Assembly: GCF_000375465.1 (NCBI RefSeq)
Contig: NZ_AQXH01000001.1
Span: 434,130 to 498,129, forward strand
Reading direction: 5' to 3'
DNA: 64,000 nt
DNA from: Balneola vulgaris DSM 17893
GTDB lineage: Bacteria > Bacteroidota > Rhodothermia > Balneolales > Balneolaceae
Shown: one piece after another, positions 45,506 to 52,924 of the stretch
Layout: every line of letters starts with the position of its first letter
Numbering within the stretch: position 1 is the first letter of the stretch
The notes under the pieces: model-generated
What the model was told of the DNA's origin: nothing
What the model saw: only the letters and a program-made list of their open reading frames with translations
Databases searched by the model: none
Program-made: the position numbers and the translations under genes

Positions 45506-45730
45506 ACCCCTTTTGTGTGGACAAAAGGGGTGCAAAAACCACCGGCTAGGAATTTCTCCGGGCGTTCCTTAGCCGCGTCAGGCATAACATCCAATTCCTC
45601 CCTCCCGACTCTAACGGGATCGGGAGGTCGGCGCATGTTCTGCTTTTCTGACGCTATGCAAAAAGAACGCTATTCCTACTTAATTCCAATGCCGGGAATG
45701 GTGGGAGGCTTGTAGTTTTATCAGGGTACT
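45506..45730 (+). repeat. 225-base repeat, copy 1
   Basis: Same length and about 95% identical by eye to 49061-49285, with about ten substitutions and no gaps. It begins with a perfect 10-bp hairpin CCCCTTTTGT-GTGG-ACAAAAGGGG (45507-45530). Its ends show no terminal inverted repeats, no target duplication and no transposase. Likely a non-autonomous element or decayed remnant. Confidence 0.85.
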
Positions 45731-45839
45731 AATGAAAACCTTTAGATATCTCCCTTCGGTCGATATGACAAAGAAATAAGAACCACCTGTTTTGTCACTT
45801 CGAGTGGATACGAGAAGTCGATAGAACTTTTACAACGTT

Positions 45840-45918
45840 CCTATTTCACTCACTTGCCCTTTTACTCAACAACGCCGTCATCCTGGACAGCGTAACGAAG
45901 TGCAGCGTGATTCAGGAT
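45840..45918 (+). repeat. Composite repeat, second half only
   Basis: Runs from CCTATTTCAC through GTCATCCTGGACAGC and ends GTGATTCAGGAT; the same string, with few changes, follows family 1 repeats at 47420-47499 and 48890-48967. It has inverted ends ATCCTG..CAGGAT, so it can fold on itself. Confidence 0.75.
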
Positions 45919-46001
45919 CTTAAGTTGGCTTTGAATGTCTACTAGGGCTCTTCCCAATTCGTTGTTTATAAGCCCATGCAACTCAAAGAATTTTCCCCTA
46001 T

Positions 46002-46037
46002 AGATCCTGTCCGCCAGCTGGCAAGTTCAGGATGACC
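46002..46037 (+). repeat. ATCCTG..CAGGAT palindromic element, copy 1
   Basis: AGATCCTGTCCGCCAGCTGGC then TTCAGGATGACC. The GCCAGCTGGC core is a perfect palindrome and the ends ATCCTG/CAGGAT are complementary. A matching copy lies at 47618-47654. REP-like in character. Confidence 0.7.
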
Positions 46038-46120
46038 CTGAGTGAGTTATGATGAATCTACCTTCCTAATACCACCTCTATCGTCATGCTGAACGGTAGT
46101 AGTTGGATAGAACCTATGTT

Positions 46121-46185
46121 AGCTTTGAAGTTAAAAAAGAATTATTCATTTTAGCCCGGTAAAAATGAGGGATATCAGCAACTAA
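46121..46185 (+). repeat. Pre-gene element, copy B (before the amidohydrolase gene)
   Basis: AGCTTTGAAGTTAA, then TTATTCATTTTA and a GAGGGATATCAGCAAC tail; related block by block to 42295-42358. It lies about 85-145 bases upstream of the amidohydrolase start. Confidence 0.5.
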
Positions 46186-46266
46186 CATTAAACTTGTACT
46201 TGGGGTAACAGGAGCTCTCTTTGTGTGTTAAGCCCATGGTGTGCGCAAGTTTGAATACTTACAAAT

Positions 46267-47310
46267 ATGAAAAAAAATAGAAATACAATACTCCTTTTCT
46301 TGGTCGGGACCATTCTTTTCTCAACGGGCATTATTCATTTAACTACACAAGATAAAGCGTTGCCTATTATTGATATGCATTTCCACGCCTTATACGCTAA
46401 TGCATACGGCAATGAACCAACAGCCCTTTCTACCCCTATTGAAACGAACTATCCAGTACACGATTTTTCCAAATCTTATGAGCAAACCTGGTTGGAATGG
46501 TTGAAAGATCCGAATCGAGAAAACCTAAGTTGGAGTGCTAAGGACGATGCTGATCTGAAAAAACAAACTTTCGAATTGCTCGAAAAGTATAATATCTATG
46601 CCATCATGAACGGGAATGAGGAGATCTTAAGAGATTGGCAAAAAGATATGCCCGATCGGATTACCCCCGCGCTCTGGTATTCTCAATATTTAGGCTCAGA
46701 ACCACCCATCGACAGTGTGAAACTTTGGTTTGAACAAGGTAAATATGAAGTCTTTGCTGAGCTAGCTACTCAGTATGATGGCAAGAGTCCTGACGACCCT
46801 TCCTTGGAACCCTATTTTGCTTGGGCTGAGGAAAATGATATTCCGGTGGGTATTCATATTGGTACCGGTCCTCCTGGCTCCCCCTATTTAACGGGCAGTC
46901 CAAATTATAGAGCAAGACTGCACAGCCCAATGGCTTTAGAAGAGGTTCTGGTCAAACATCCCAAGCTAAGAGTTTGGATTATGCACGCGGGTTGGCCAAT
47001 GTTAGATGAAACCATGGCTGTATTATTTGCGCACCCTCAAGTATATGTGGACATAGGAATCATAAGCCATTTAAATTCAAGAAAAGAATTCCATAGTTAC
47101 TTGAAGAGGATTGTGGAAGCCGGTTTTGGCAAACAAGTCATGTTTGGCAGTGATTATATCGTATGGCCAAAGGCACTTGAAGTCTCTATTGAAAGTGTTA
47201 CAGATGCTGATTTTCTTACGGAAGCTCAAAAGAGAGATATACTTTATAACAATGCTGCTAGATTTTTAAAACTGAGCCAAGAAGAAATAGATAGGCATCA
47301 CGGGAAATAA
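46267..47310 (+). CDS. Amidohydrolase-2 family metal-dependent hydrolase
   Basis: A 347-aa protein with an N-terminal hydrophobic segment (about 7-24) that could be a signal peptide or membrane anchor. The TIM-barrel hydrolase motifs are IIDMHFHALY (metal His pair), PVGIHIGTGPPGSP, LRVWIMHAGWPMLDE, YVDIGI and VMFGSDYIVWP (metal Asp). This matches the amidohydrolase 2 (PF04909-like) group of hydrolases and decarboxylases. Substrate unknown. It stands alone, with its own terminator. Confidence 0.85.
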   Translation: MKKNRNTILLFLVGTILFSTGIIHLTTQDKALPIIDMHFHALYANAYGNEPTALSTPIETNYPVHDFSKSYEQTWLEWLKDPNRENLSWSAKDDADLKKQTFELLEKYNIYAIMNGNEEILRDWQKDMPDRITPALWYSQYLGSEPPIDSVKLWFEQGKYEVFAELATQYDGKSPDDPSLEPYFAWAEENDIPVGIHIGTGPPGSPYLTGSPNYRARLHSPMALEEVLVKHPKLRVWIMHAGWPMLDETMAVLFAHPQVYVDIGIISHLNSRKEFHSYLKRIVEAGFGKQVMFGSDYIVWPKALEVSIESVTDADFLTEAQKRDILYNNAARFLKLSQEEIDRHHGK

Positions 47311-47337
47311 AAACTGTGGGCTATATGGTATAAATGG

Positions 47338-47369
47338 AATGGCGCAAGTATTCACTTGTGCCATTTTTT
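47338..47369 (+). terminator. Terminator after the amidohydrolase gene
   Basis: AATGGCGCAAGT (47338-47349) and ACTTGTGCCATT (47354-47365) form a 12-bp stem with one G-U pair and an ATTC loop, continuing into six T. Strong factor-independent terminator 28 bases after the stop codon. Confidence 0.93.
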
Positions 47370-47376
47370 GTTTCAT

Positions 47377-47499
47377 CTCGTTCCCAACGAGGACGTTGAG
47401 AACGCATACTAGAAGCTCCTATTTCACTTATATGCCCAAACACTTAAAACGACGTCATCCTGGACAGCGTAACGAAGTGCAGCGTGATTCAAGATGACC
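47377..47499 (+). repeat. Composite repeat (families 1+2), copy with internal deletion
   Basis: TCGTTCCCAACGAGGACGTTGAGAAC is an inverted repeat (TTCCCAACG / CGTTGAGAA), followed by TAGAAGCTCC and directly by the second half up to GTGATTCAAGATGACC. Compared with 48830-48967 it lacks about 20 bases (the AGCTTCG..GATGC part). The gap to the next gene (47311-47784) holds only this, the ATCCTG element, the shared segment 47519-47556 and the pre-gene element. Confidence 0.8.
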
Positions 47500-47617
47500 T
47501 TAGGTGCGTATTGATGTGTCTACCTTCCTAATACCACCCCTATCGTCATGCTGAACTTGATTCAGCATCTGTGTAAGCTTACCCTCTTAAGGTAGGGTAC
47601 CAATCCATTAACTCTAC

Positions 47618-47654
47618 AGATCCTGTCCGCCAGCTGGCGAATCAGGATGATCCT
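47618..47654 (+). repeat. ATCCTG..CAGGAT palindromic element, copy 2
   Basis: AGATCCTGTCCGCCAGCTGGC followed by GAATCAGGATGATCCT, matching 46002-46037 apart from a few bases. The inner GCCAGCTGGC palindrome is unchanged. Confidence 0.7.
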
Positions 47655-47671
47655 AGGTGAGTTTTGATGGG

Positions 47672-47706
47672 TTTGAAATAATCGCTGATTTATTCATTTT
47701 AACCGA
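47672..47706 (+). repeat. Pre-gene element, weak copy C (before the small membrane protein gene)
   Basis: TTTGAAATAATCGCTGA then TTATTCATTTTAACCGAG resembles copies A and B over the TTTGAA..TTATTCATTTTA core but is more diverged. It lies about 80-115 bases upstream of the gene. Confidence 0.35.
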
Positions 47707-47784
47707 GTTGTTTTAGAAATCAGACCTGATTAAAAAGGTATTTACATATTATTAGGTCATATCGCTTCACTCCAAAAATGAACT

Positions 47785-48384
47785 ATGAAAGAAAAAATAG
47801 CTTGGAAGAATGTAATCGTTGATTCCCTACTGATTGTATTGAGTGTACTATTCGCACTTTTTATCAACGAGTGGAATACTGAACGGAATCAGCGAAATGA
47901 AACCACGAAGATGATGGAAAACATCCAAACGGAGATCACACAAAATCAGGTCTTATTAGATTCTTTAATCCCTTATCATGAATCGGTGTTATTAAATATT
48001 CAACAAGCGGCGATGGCCGACTCTATTGAAAGCACATTTTTTAGTAGTGGATATTTTGAAATCAATGCTGTTGCACCAAAGGGCATTATTCAAGGTAATT
48101 TGCAAAGGATAGCGTGGACTATTGCTCAAGAAGAGAACATCACTAATAGAATTTCTTATCAGAAATCACAGATTTTATTCTCTACTTATGAACAACAACA
48201 AAGAGTATTAAGAACCATTGAACGGATCATCGATATACTAAGCTCAAGAGAAATTCACCGCAAAGAACTACTCGATGAAAGTTTAATTGTACTTGCTATA
48301 GAATGGAATGAAATGATTGCTCAGGAACACGAACTGAATAGGATTTATACTCATACCTTAGAGCGGTTAAATGAATCCGATTAA
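47785..48384 (+). CDS. Small membrane-anchored protein, DUF6090-like
   Basis: A 199-aa protein with one membrane segment at about 12-26 (VDSLLIVLSVLFALFINEWN) directly followed by a charged TERNQRNETTKMM helix. The rest is predicted helical with no catalytic motif. The hydrophobic segment ending INEWN plus a long cytoplasmic or periplasmic helical part resembles DUF6090 proteins common in Bacteroidota; function unknown. It stands alone between repeat-rich spacers. Confidence 0.7.
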   Translation: MKEKIAWKNVIVDSLLIVLSVLFALFINEWNTERNQRNETTKMMENIQTEITQNQVLLDSLIPYHESVLLNIQQAAMADSIESTFFSSGYFEINAVAPKGIIQGNLQRIAWTIAQEENITNRISYQKSQILFSTYEQQQRVLRTIERIIDILSSREIHRKELLDESLIVLAIEWNEMIAQEHELNRIYTHTLERLNESD

Positions 48385-48393
48385 ATGGTGAAT

Positions 48394-48446
48394 CATCTTG
48401 TTCCCAACGAGGACGTTGGGAATGCATGCTAGAAGCTCCAGCTTCG
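48394..48446 (+). repeat. Interspersed repeat family 1, copy
   Basis: GTTCCCAACGAGGACGTTGG, then GAATGCATGCTAGAAGCTCC and AGCTTCG. It contains two nested inverted repeats: TTCCCAACG/CGTTGGGAA and GAAGCT..AGCTTC. It starts 10 bases after the stop codon of the small membrane protein gene. Confidence 0.8.
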
Positions 48447-48472
48447 ACTCATCTCCTATTCCATAAATCTTA

Positions 48473-48696
48473 GCAAGTCACAGACTTAAAACATCATTGA
48501 GGGTTGTTATTAATCTTTAGACTTCTCGTATTCACTCGAAATGACAAAGACTTTAACCAAAATTGAATCTAAGATTAATAGTCGTCCAAATTCTATCACA
48601 ATTAGAATCAGGATTTATAGGATTTACTGGATGTACATGATTTATTCTGAAACCATCCTGCTAATCCCATCATCCTGAAAATCCTGATGCAAAGAA
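48473..48696 (+). repeat. ~215-base repeat, long copy
   Basis: From GCAAGTCACAGACTTAAAAC to CTGATGCAAAGAA, near-identical to 49357-49563, with a few substitutions and one 17-base insertion bounded by the short repeat CATCCTG. The two copies lie in the same orientation 884 bases apart, with the composite and 225-base repeats between. Confidence 0.85.
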
Positions 48697-48829
48697 CTGA
48701 TGTATGGTTTTGGGTGCTCCCCAACAATGTTAGATAAGAGAAATGTGACAACTTAAAGACAAAATGAATCTAAACGCATCCAAACATTCTCAGCGTTGGA
48801 TATACGAGGAATAGCCTTCATTTCCCCTT

Positions 48830-48967
48830 CGTTCCCAACGTCCTCGTTGGGAATGCATGCTAGAAGCTCCAGCTTCGCTTATGACGATGCCTATTTCACT
48901 TACTTGCCCAAACACTTAAAACGACGTCATCCTGGACAGCATAACGAAGTGCAGCGTGATTCAGGAT
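48830..48967 (+). repeat. Composite repeat (families 1+2), fullest copy
   Basis: CGTTCCCAACGTCCTCGTTGG opens an inverted repeat whose loop is the reverse complement of the one at 48394 (TCCTC versus GAGGA), so the hairpin loop has flipped. It then runs through GCTAGAAGCTCCAGCTTCG, CCTATTTCACTTACTTGCCC and GTCATCCTGGACAGC to GATTCAGGAT. Confidence 0.82.
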
Positions 48968-49060
48968 TGTAGATGTCATCGAAATACCTAACATCTACAA
49001 GGATGAACCAGGGTAAGTAATGACGGGTTTGCCCCCTCAATCGATTACTTGCACATTGAT

Positions 49061-49285
49061 ACCCCTTTTGTGTGGACAAAAGGGGTGCAAAAACCACCGG
49101 CTAGGAATTTCTCCGGGCGTTCCTTAGCCGCGTCAGGCATAACATCCAATTCCTCCCTCCCAACCCTCACGGGACCGGGAGGTCGGCGCATGTTCTGCTT
49201 TTCTGACGCTATGCAAAATGAACGCTATCCCTACTTAATCCCAATGCCGGGAATGGGTGGAGGCTTGTAGTTTTATCAGAGTACT
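49061..49285 (+). repeat. 225-base repeat, copy 2
   Basis: Equal in length to copy 1 at 45506-45730 and about 95% identical; most differences cluster around 49161-49176. The leading 10-bp hairpin CCCCTTTTGT/ACAAAAGGGG (49062-49085) is unchanged, which hints that the hairpin matters. Confidence 0.85.
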
Positions 49286-49356
49286 TTGTATGGATTAAAC
49301 AACCACTTCAATTTTGTAATAAATAGGCTCAATTAATTGCATTTAACCCCCTTAAT

Positions 49357-49563
49357 GCAAGTCACAGACTTAAAACATCATTGAGGGTTGTTATTAATCT
49401 TTAGACTTCTCGTATTCACTCGAAGTGACAAAGACTTTAACCAAAATTGAATCTAAGATTAATAGTCGTCCAAATTCTATCACAATTAGTATCAGGATTT
49501 ATAGGATTTACTGGATGTACATGATTTATTCTGAATCCATCCTGAAAATCCTGATGCAAAGAA
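49357..49563 (+). repeat. ~215-base repeat, short copy
   Basis: Second copy of the repeat at 48473-48696, lacking 17 bases between two CATCCTG-like motifs and differing at about three other positions. It ends about 110 bases before the RDD gene. Confidence 0.85.
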
Positions 49564-49673
49564 GTGCATTATGATATTGTGACTACCAACGGTGTTCAGC
49601 ATTTAACAACACAAAAACTCTCCGTTCATACTCACTCATTTTTTGTTATAATACCCCTATAGCGATTTATGTT

Positions 49674-50762
49674 TTGATAAGAGACCCCAAGCAAATAGTA
49701 ACCCCTTATGCTTTTGAAGTAGACCCTGAGCTTCTTGGTAAGCCCTTGGCTACACCCAAGCGTCGCTTACTGGCATTATTCATAGATGTGATCCTCGCCT
49801 CTTTTCTAACCATCTTAGGTCCATTTATTCTAGCCGGAGGCGTAACCTTTATTTTTATCTGGCTAGCGCATAAAGCCAAAGGTACTGTGTGGTGGAAGAA
49901 TCTCATTCGATATTCCGTAGCGGCCGTTTCCAGTATTTTCGTATTCGCACTCACATTTACATTGGTAGGCGATTCAGAATCCGCAGATGACTCATCGGTT
50001 GTGACCGCCAACGATGCGGACTGGTCTAAAATAAGCTCCACCTTGATGGATGTAGATTACACCGACGAACAAGACATTGAGGACAAATTTGATAAGCTGG
50101 AACAAGAATTAGAAAAAGCCGCTGGTGTTTCCCCAACCGACAGCAAAACATCTGAGCTATTTCATCCCAAACTATTAACCGCTGAGGTTCAAACAAACCT
50201 TCAGCAATTACAGGCGGCCTTGGCGACACAAGACAGCATCGCCATAGACAGTTTACGATTGGTCATTGCCCCCATCATAGCCTCCATCGAACTGGATGCC
50301 CAGAATGCACGCATTAACTCCTTAAATGCCGAACGACTCGATTTAAAAGATCGAAATAAGGAACTCGCCGATACGATTGAAAACCCCTCCTTCCTACGAG
50401 TGATTAAAGCAGGAGCCGAAGATATCGGCCTCAAGTTTGGGTGGATCGGTATCTATTTCATCATCTGCTTACCACTTTTTGGTGGTAGAACCCTTGGTAA
50501 AAAACTACTCAGTCTGCAGGTTGTTCGGTTGAACAATAAGCCTATCACCATCTGGTATTCTTTTGAGCGCTTTGGTGGTTATGCCGCAGGTTTCGCTACG
50601 GGATTATTAGGTTTCTTTCAAATCTTTTGGGATGCAAACCGTCAGGCCATTCACGATAAAATTGCCGGTACCGTTGTGCTTGATCTTCGGAATAAGAAGG
50701 CAAAGAAATACGAACATTTACGACAAGAAATACTTCAACAAGAAAATTTACTCAGCGAATGA
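49674..50762 (+). CDS. RDD-family membrane protein with inserted coiled coil
   Basis: The frame starts with TTG at 49674; no in-frame ATG is nearby. The N-terminal RDD segment PKRRLLALFIDVILASFLT is followed by two to three helices. A long soluble insert (about 105-235) of acidic, helical, coiled-coil-like sequence (for example RINSLNAERLDLKDRNKELADTI) follows. The C-terminal RDD part is LGKKLLSLQVVRLNNKPITIWYSFERFGGY..RQAIHDKIAGTVV. RDD proteins include Na+(Li+,K+)/H+ antiporters, but most are uncharacterised. It overlaps the cupin gene by 4 bases. Confidence 0.8.
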   Translation: MIRDPKQIVTPYAFEVDPELLGKPLATPKRRLLALFIDVILASFLTILGPFILAGGVTFIFIWLAHKAKGTVWWKNLIRYSVAAVSSIFVFALTFTLVGDSESADDSSVVTANDADWSKISSTLMDVDYTDEQDIEDKFDKLEQELEKAAGVSPTDSKTSELFHPKLLTAEVQTNLQQLQAALATQDSIAIDSLRLVIAPIIASIELDAQNARINSLNAERLDLKDRNKELADTIENPSFLRVIKAGAEDIGLKFGWIGIYFIICLPLFGGRTLGKKLLSLQVVRLNNKPITIWYSFERFGGYAAGFATGLLGFFQIFWDANRQAIHDKIAGTVVLDLRNKKAKKYEHLRQEILQQENLLSE

Positions 50763-51130
50763 ACTTCAACGCTATCAATATTTTAGAAAAATTCAGTCAA
50801 TTTAATGAGCAGTGGTCGCCCCGTATCATTGCCGAAACAAATGGTCAATTGGTTAAACTAGCCAAAATCGAAGGCGAGTTTGTGTGGCATGCTCATGAAG
50901 AAGAAGACGAGCTATTCCTAGTGGTAAAAGGGAATCTCACCTTGAAATTTAGGGACGGTGAGGTGCATTTAAGCGAAGGAGAACTTTATGTAGTTCCTAA
51001 AGGCGTGGAACATTTTCCTATAGCCCATGGCGAGTGCTGGGTACTACTGGTTGAACCAAAAGGCACTAAGCATACCGGCGAAGTAGATTTTGAAGGAACC
51101 GTACCCGAGGAAGCTCAACCTTGGATATGA
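50759..51130 (+). CDS. Small cupin-domain protein
   Basis: A 123-aa single-domain cupin. Motif 1 is visible as FVWHAHEEEDELFLVVKGNLTLKF (G-x5-HxHx3-4Ex6G type) and motif 2 as LYVVPKGVEHFPIAHGECWVLL. The His/Glu residues can bind a metal. Small cupins of this type have varied or unknown roles. It overlaps the RDD gene by 4 bases and is followed at 35 bases by the AlkD-like gene. Confidence 0.85.
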   Translation: MNFNAINILEKFSQFNEQWSPRIIAETNGQLVKLAKIEGEFVWHAHEEEDELFLVVKGNLTLKFRDGEVHLSEGELYVVPKGVEHFPIAHGECWVLLVEPKGTKHTGEVDFEGTVPEEAQPWI

Positions 51131-51164
51131 TAGCTGTAATCGAGTATTAGGGAAATGGAATTAG

Positions 51165-51941
51165 GTGGCCTATAAAAAACTAAAATATTGGTTTGATGAA
51201 GAATTAGCGGAGCTTTTAGCCCGTAAAATCATCGATACGGGTCAGTCTTTTGATCAAATAAGCTTTGTGCATACCGTAGGTCAACAAATCCCTAAGCTGG
51301 AGTTAAAAGCGCGTATTCAAGTTTATGCCGAAGCCCTTCATTCCCACCTCAGCGGTAACTATGCCGAAGACGTTGCTGTATTTAAGAACATACTGGGTCC
51401 TGAGAACCCCAGTGAAACCGGAATGTTCAAAGAGTATTATTGGGTGTTACCACTAGCGAAATATGTGGAGTTATACGGACTTTCGAATTGGTCTATTTCT
51501 ATGGATATCATCGAGGAGATTACTAAGCGGAGCACAGCAGAGTACGCAATTCGTCCTTTCATCGAACGGCACCCCAAAACCACCTTAGAGCAGATGCGGC
51601 AATGGTCGCTTTCTCCCAATTTTCATGTTCGAAGATTAGCGGTAGAAGGATGTCGGCCTCGACTGCCCTGGGCTCCCATTATCAAAAGCCTTCAAGCCAA
51701 CCCTTCCCCCATCCTTCCCATACTCGAAAACTTAAAGGATGACAGTTCTAAGTACGTTCAAAAATCTGTGGCCAATCAACTCAACGACTTCTTCAAAGAC
51801 CACCCGCCCCTAGCGGTTGAAATCGTCGAGGATTGGATACCTACTGCTTCTACCGATCGCAAATGGATCATTAAACATGCTCTGAGGAATCAACTCAAAA
51901 AAGACGATGTTTGGGCTATAAGTGTGATTAAGCGTCTTTAG
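51165..51941 (+). CDS. DNA alkylation repair protein, AlkD-like HEAT-repeat glycosylase
   Basis: The 258-aa protein starts with GTG 51165; the resulting N-terminus MAYKKLKYWFDEELAELLARKI is typical of the family. The helical repeats contain KEYYWVLPLAKYVELYG, FIERHPKTTLEQMRQWSLSPNFHVRRLAVEGCRPRLPWAP and SSKYVQKSVANQLNDFFKDHP, characteristic of AlkD-related HEAT-like proteins that recognise alkylated bases. Catalytic residues were not individually confirmed. Its stop overlaps the convergent metF stop. Confidence 0.86.
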   Translation: MAYKKLKYWFDEELAELLARKIIDTGQSFDQISFVHTVGQQIPKLELKARIQVYAEALHSHLSGNYAEDVAVFKNILGPENPSETGMFKEYYWVLPLAKYVELYGLSNWSISMDIIEEITKRSTAEYAIRPFIERHPKTTLEQMRQWSLSPNFHVRRLAVEGCRPRLPWAPIIKSLQANPSPILPILENLKDDSSKYVQKSVANQLNDFFKDHPPLAVEIVEDWIPTASTDRKWIIKHALRNQLKKDDVWAISVIKRL

Positions 51942-52891
51942 AATATTTCTTTGGCCACATTATACACCGAAGTTGCCTTCCCCATTGAGTAATAATGCAG
52001 ACAAGGTGCTCCGAATTCAATAAGCTGCTTACTTTGTTCGATGGTCCACTCGATCCCCAATTCTTTAACCGCTTGATCCGTCTTACATTTTTGAAGTTCG
52101 GTAACCAGCTCATTCGGCAAATCAATCTTAAACATATGTGGTAACAAAGTGATCTGTTTCTGAGAAGTAATAGGTTTTAGCCCTGGGATAATGGGTACCG
52201 TTATGCCTATTTCACGGCAGGCATTTACAAAATCGAAGTAATGATTGTTATCGAAGAACATTTGAGTGACGATGTAATCCGCCCCTTTATCAACTTTAAG
52301 CTTCAAGAACTTAAGATCTGATTCTATATTTGGTGCTGTGATATGTTTTTCGGGATAGCCCGCCACCCCGATACAAAAATCCGATGCCGTAGCATTTTGA
52401 ATTTCATCATCGATATATTTCCCATTATTCAAGTCCACCACTTGTTCCAATAGCTCAGAAGCATAGGCATGTCCATCTGGTTCAGGTACGAACACGCGAT
52501 CTGGTTTCCGCACATCCCCTTGAAGCACCATTATATTTTGGATTCCTAGGAAGTTTAAATCAATTAGTGCGTTTTCAGTTTCCTCTTTTGTGAAGCCTCC
52601 ACAAATAATATGAGGCACCACTTCTACCTTGTAATGATTTTGAATGGCTGCGGCAATACCTACGGTTCCGGGTCGCTTACGCACCGACCTTCGCTCCATT
52701 AACCCATTTGGTAATTTTTTATACACATACTCCTCCCGGTGATAAGTCACATCAATGAATGGAGGATTGAATTCCATAAGTGGATCGATATGATCAAAAA
52801 GGGATTGAATGTTTTGCCCTTTAAGTGGAGGCAACACTTCAATAGAAAACAAGGTGGAGGTATTATCCTTTAGTAATTCTGAAATTTTCAT
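51938..52891 (-). CDS. metF: Methylenetetrahydrofolate reductase
   Basis: MetF reduces 5,10-methylene-THF to 5-methyl-THF, the methyl donor for MetH. The 317-aa protein has FSIEVLPPLKG at 17-27 (catalytic Glu), IDVTYHRE, PHIICGGFTKEE, IMVLQGDVRKPD, GVAGYPEKH and KVDKGADYIVTQMFFDN, diagnostic of the family. It is the last gene of the riboswitch-led operon, 33 bases after metH part 2. Confidence 0.95.
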   Translation of the reverse strand: MKISELLKDNTSTLFSIEVLPPLKGQNIQSLFDHIDPLMEFNPPFIDVTYHREEYVYKKLPNGLMERRSVRKRPGTVGIAAAIQNHYKVEVVPHIICGGFTKEETENALIDLNFLGIQNIMVLQGDVRKPDRVFVPEPDGHAYASELLEQVVDLNNGKYIDDEIQNATASDFCIGVAGYPEKHITAPNIESDLKFLKLKVDKGADYIVTQMFFDNNHYFDFVNACREIGITVPIIPGLKPITSQKQITLLPHMFKIDLPNELVTELQKCKTDQAVKELGIEWTIEQSKQLIEFGAPCLHYYSMGKATSVYNVAKEIF

Positions 52892-52924
52892 GGGTTGGTA
52901 GGTTGTGAAACTAGATGATGATAA

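Larger units (their letters stand above)
45029..46266. other. 1.24-kb repeat-rich spacer without credible genes
   Basis: Between the ATPase and amidohydrolase genes I see only repeats: a degenerate inverted-repeat family copy (45221-45262), an inverted repeat CACTTTTGG/CCAAAAGTG (45401-45424), a 225-base repeat (45506-45730), a composite repeat part (45840-45918), an ATCCTG..CAGGAT element (46002-46037), a segment shared with 47519-47556 (46057-46094) and the pre-gene element (46121-46185). The short frame at 45515-45715 lies wholly inside the 225-base repeat and has no start signal or family, so I do not call it. Confidence 0.7.
48385..49673. other. 1.29-kb repeat-rich spacer without credible genes
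   Basis: Holds a family 1 repeat (48394-48446), two copies of a ~215-base repeat (48473-48696, 49357-49563), one composite repeat (48830-48967) and the second copy of the 225-base repeat (49061-49285). The short frame at 49049-49270 is the shadow of that repeat and matches the frame in its first copy, but nothing supports translation. TATAAT at 49647-49652 may be the -10 box of the RDD gene. Confidence 0.7.

Noticed and set aside
47377-48446. TTCCCAACG..CGTTGGGAA hairpins as integron attC sites between single-gene units.
   Set aside because: The sequences miss the required RYYYAAC/GTTRRRY cores at the expected positions, there is no integron integrase in the window, and the genes keep their own promoters and terminators.
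45515-49270. Two similar short frames of 66-73 codons (45515-45715 and 49049-49270) that could be a small gene family.
   Set aside because: Both lie inside the 225-base repeat and near-identity of the DNA explains their similarity. No ribosome site, no known domain, and the frame carries hairpin sequence at its start.
45029-49673. A CRISPR array in the repeat-rich spacers.
   Set aside because: The repeats are of different lengths, irregularly spaced and not separated by uniform unique spacers; no cas genes.
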